64,000 nucleotides of DNA from Flavobacteriia bacterium (lineage in GTDB: Bacteria; Bacteroidota; Bacteroidia; Flavobacteriales_D; Crocinitomicaceae), in the NCBI GenBank assembly GCA_016178305.1, contig JACOTM010000024.1, positions 40,240 to 104,239 of the forward strand, in the 5' to 3' direction. Position 1 is the first letter of the stretch. Every line of letters starts with the position of its first letter. This document shows, one piece after another, positions 63,763 to 64,000 of this stretch. Below the pieces are notes generated by a model. The model was not told where the DNA came from, searched no databases, and saw only the letters and a program-made list of their open reading frames with translations. A program made the translations under genes and the position numbers.

Positions 63763-63857
63763 ACTGAGTACAAAAGTCTACATTTTATTCAACGAAAGCA
63801 AAAAAGTAGCTGTTTTTTAATTGAAATGCGTGTAATTAGCATCGAAAATCTTAACAC

Positions 63858-63882
63858 TTAGTAACTCCTATGTTTGTTTTAT
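63858..63882 (+). repeat. Degenerate copy of the 21-bp hairpin arm
   Basis: Reads TTAGTAACTCCTATGTTTG (63858-63876), differing from the arm at 22919-22943 by only two or three bases over 25. The matching right arm is not intact here. It lies in the last stretch of the window (63763-64000), where I see no gene. Confidence 0.55.
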
Positions 63883-64000
63883 CAAAGAAAAAACTTTAAA
63901 CAATTCAATTGAATCTTAAAGTCAAGAATATATTTTCTATTTTACAATTATTTTATAAAGGTGAAAAAGAATGAGAGTCGGTAAGTAACTTAATAGTTTA

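Noticed and set aside
1..64000. CRISPR arrays, rRNA genes, complete prophage
   Set aside because: No regularly spaced repeats, no rRNA-like stretches and no phage structural genes were seen.

Overview
The window is AT-rich (roughly 30% GC) and reads as a chromosome segment of a Bacteroidota bacterium, most likely a member of the Flavobacteriales. Supporting signs are promoters of the type TTG-N18/19-TAnnTTTG, few recognisable Shine-Dalgarno sites, and typical gene families: YfhO, DUF4834, DUF5723, GtrA, YaiO-like barrels, S9 and M13 peptidases, and a CarB that ends before the MGS allosteric domain. The lineage is an inference; there is no rRNA to confirm it. One tRNA (Lys, anticodon UUU) is present. 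I see no CRISPR array and no complete mobile element.

Layout. 1-2.8 kb: the end of a surface-polysaccharide cluster (partial glycosyltransferase, two overlapping FkbM methyltransferases). 3.2-9.0 kb (minus): yfhO, DUF4834 and a carB that carries two internal deletions. 9.3-18.0 kb: phosphoribosyltransferase, murQ, an SH3-like secreted protein, clpC, gyrA and a TPR protein. 18.1-22.0 kb: a small accessory island ending at tRNA-Lys, with a decayed IS66 transposase, a GC-shifted structured block, a Fic protein and repeated operator-like sites. 22.3-25.1 kb: two rhodaneses, an SPFH lipoprotein and a TPMT-family methyltransferase. 25.2-29.3 kb (minus): a tightly overlapping operon of a urea-transporter/M23-peptidase fusion, a YaiO-like barrel and a TPR protein. 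29.4-34.1 kb (minus): a LytS/LytTR pair upstream of a PqqD-ATP-grasp-PLP decarboxylase set. 34.2-37.6 kb (minus): SDR, a second two-component pair, and a deleted pcm. 37.8-42.0 kb: acyl-CoA carboxylase beta subunit, ElaA-like GNAT, M13 peptidase. 42.1-56.0 kb: mostly secreted proteins and lipoproteins, many unrecognised, plus an M1 aminopeptidase interrupted by a stop, a YkgJ protein, a CDGSH fusion, and a GNAT-WYL-DinB group. 56.1-63.8 kb: LhgO, acyltransferase, TatA, S9 peptidase, GNAT and U32 protein.

The most promising system is at 29.4-34.1 kb. A stand-alone PqqD protein (a RiPP recognition element fold) overlaps an ATP-grasp ligase gene. The next gene, a fold-III PLP decarboxylase, starts with a leader-like sequence containing YxxP. 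Upstream of the pqqD-like gene lie two exact 11-bp direct repeats with 21-bp periodicity in front of a good -7 element, directly downstream of a LytTR regulator gene. Together these suggest a LytTR-controlled pathway in which the RRE protein may dock onto the decarboxylase itself.

A second theme is gene damage: carB (two deletions), pcm (one deletion), the M1 peptidase and the IS66 transposase (each with TGA where a conserved Trp is expected). Whether this is real decay or an assembly problem cannot be decided from the sequence alone.
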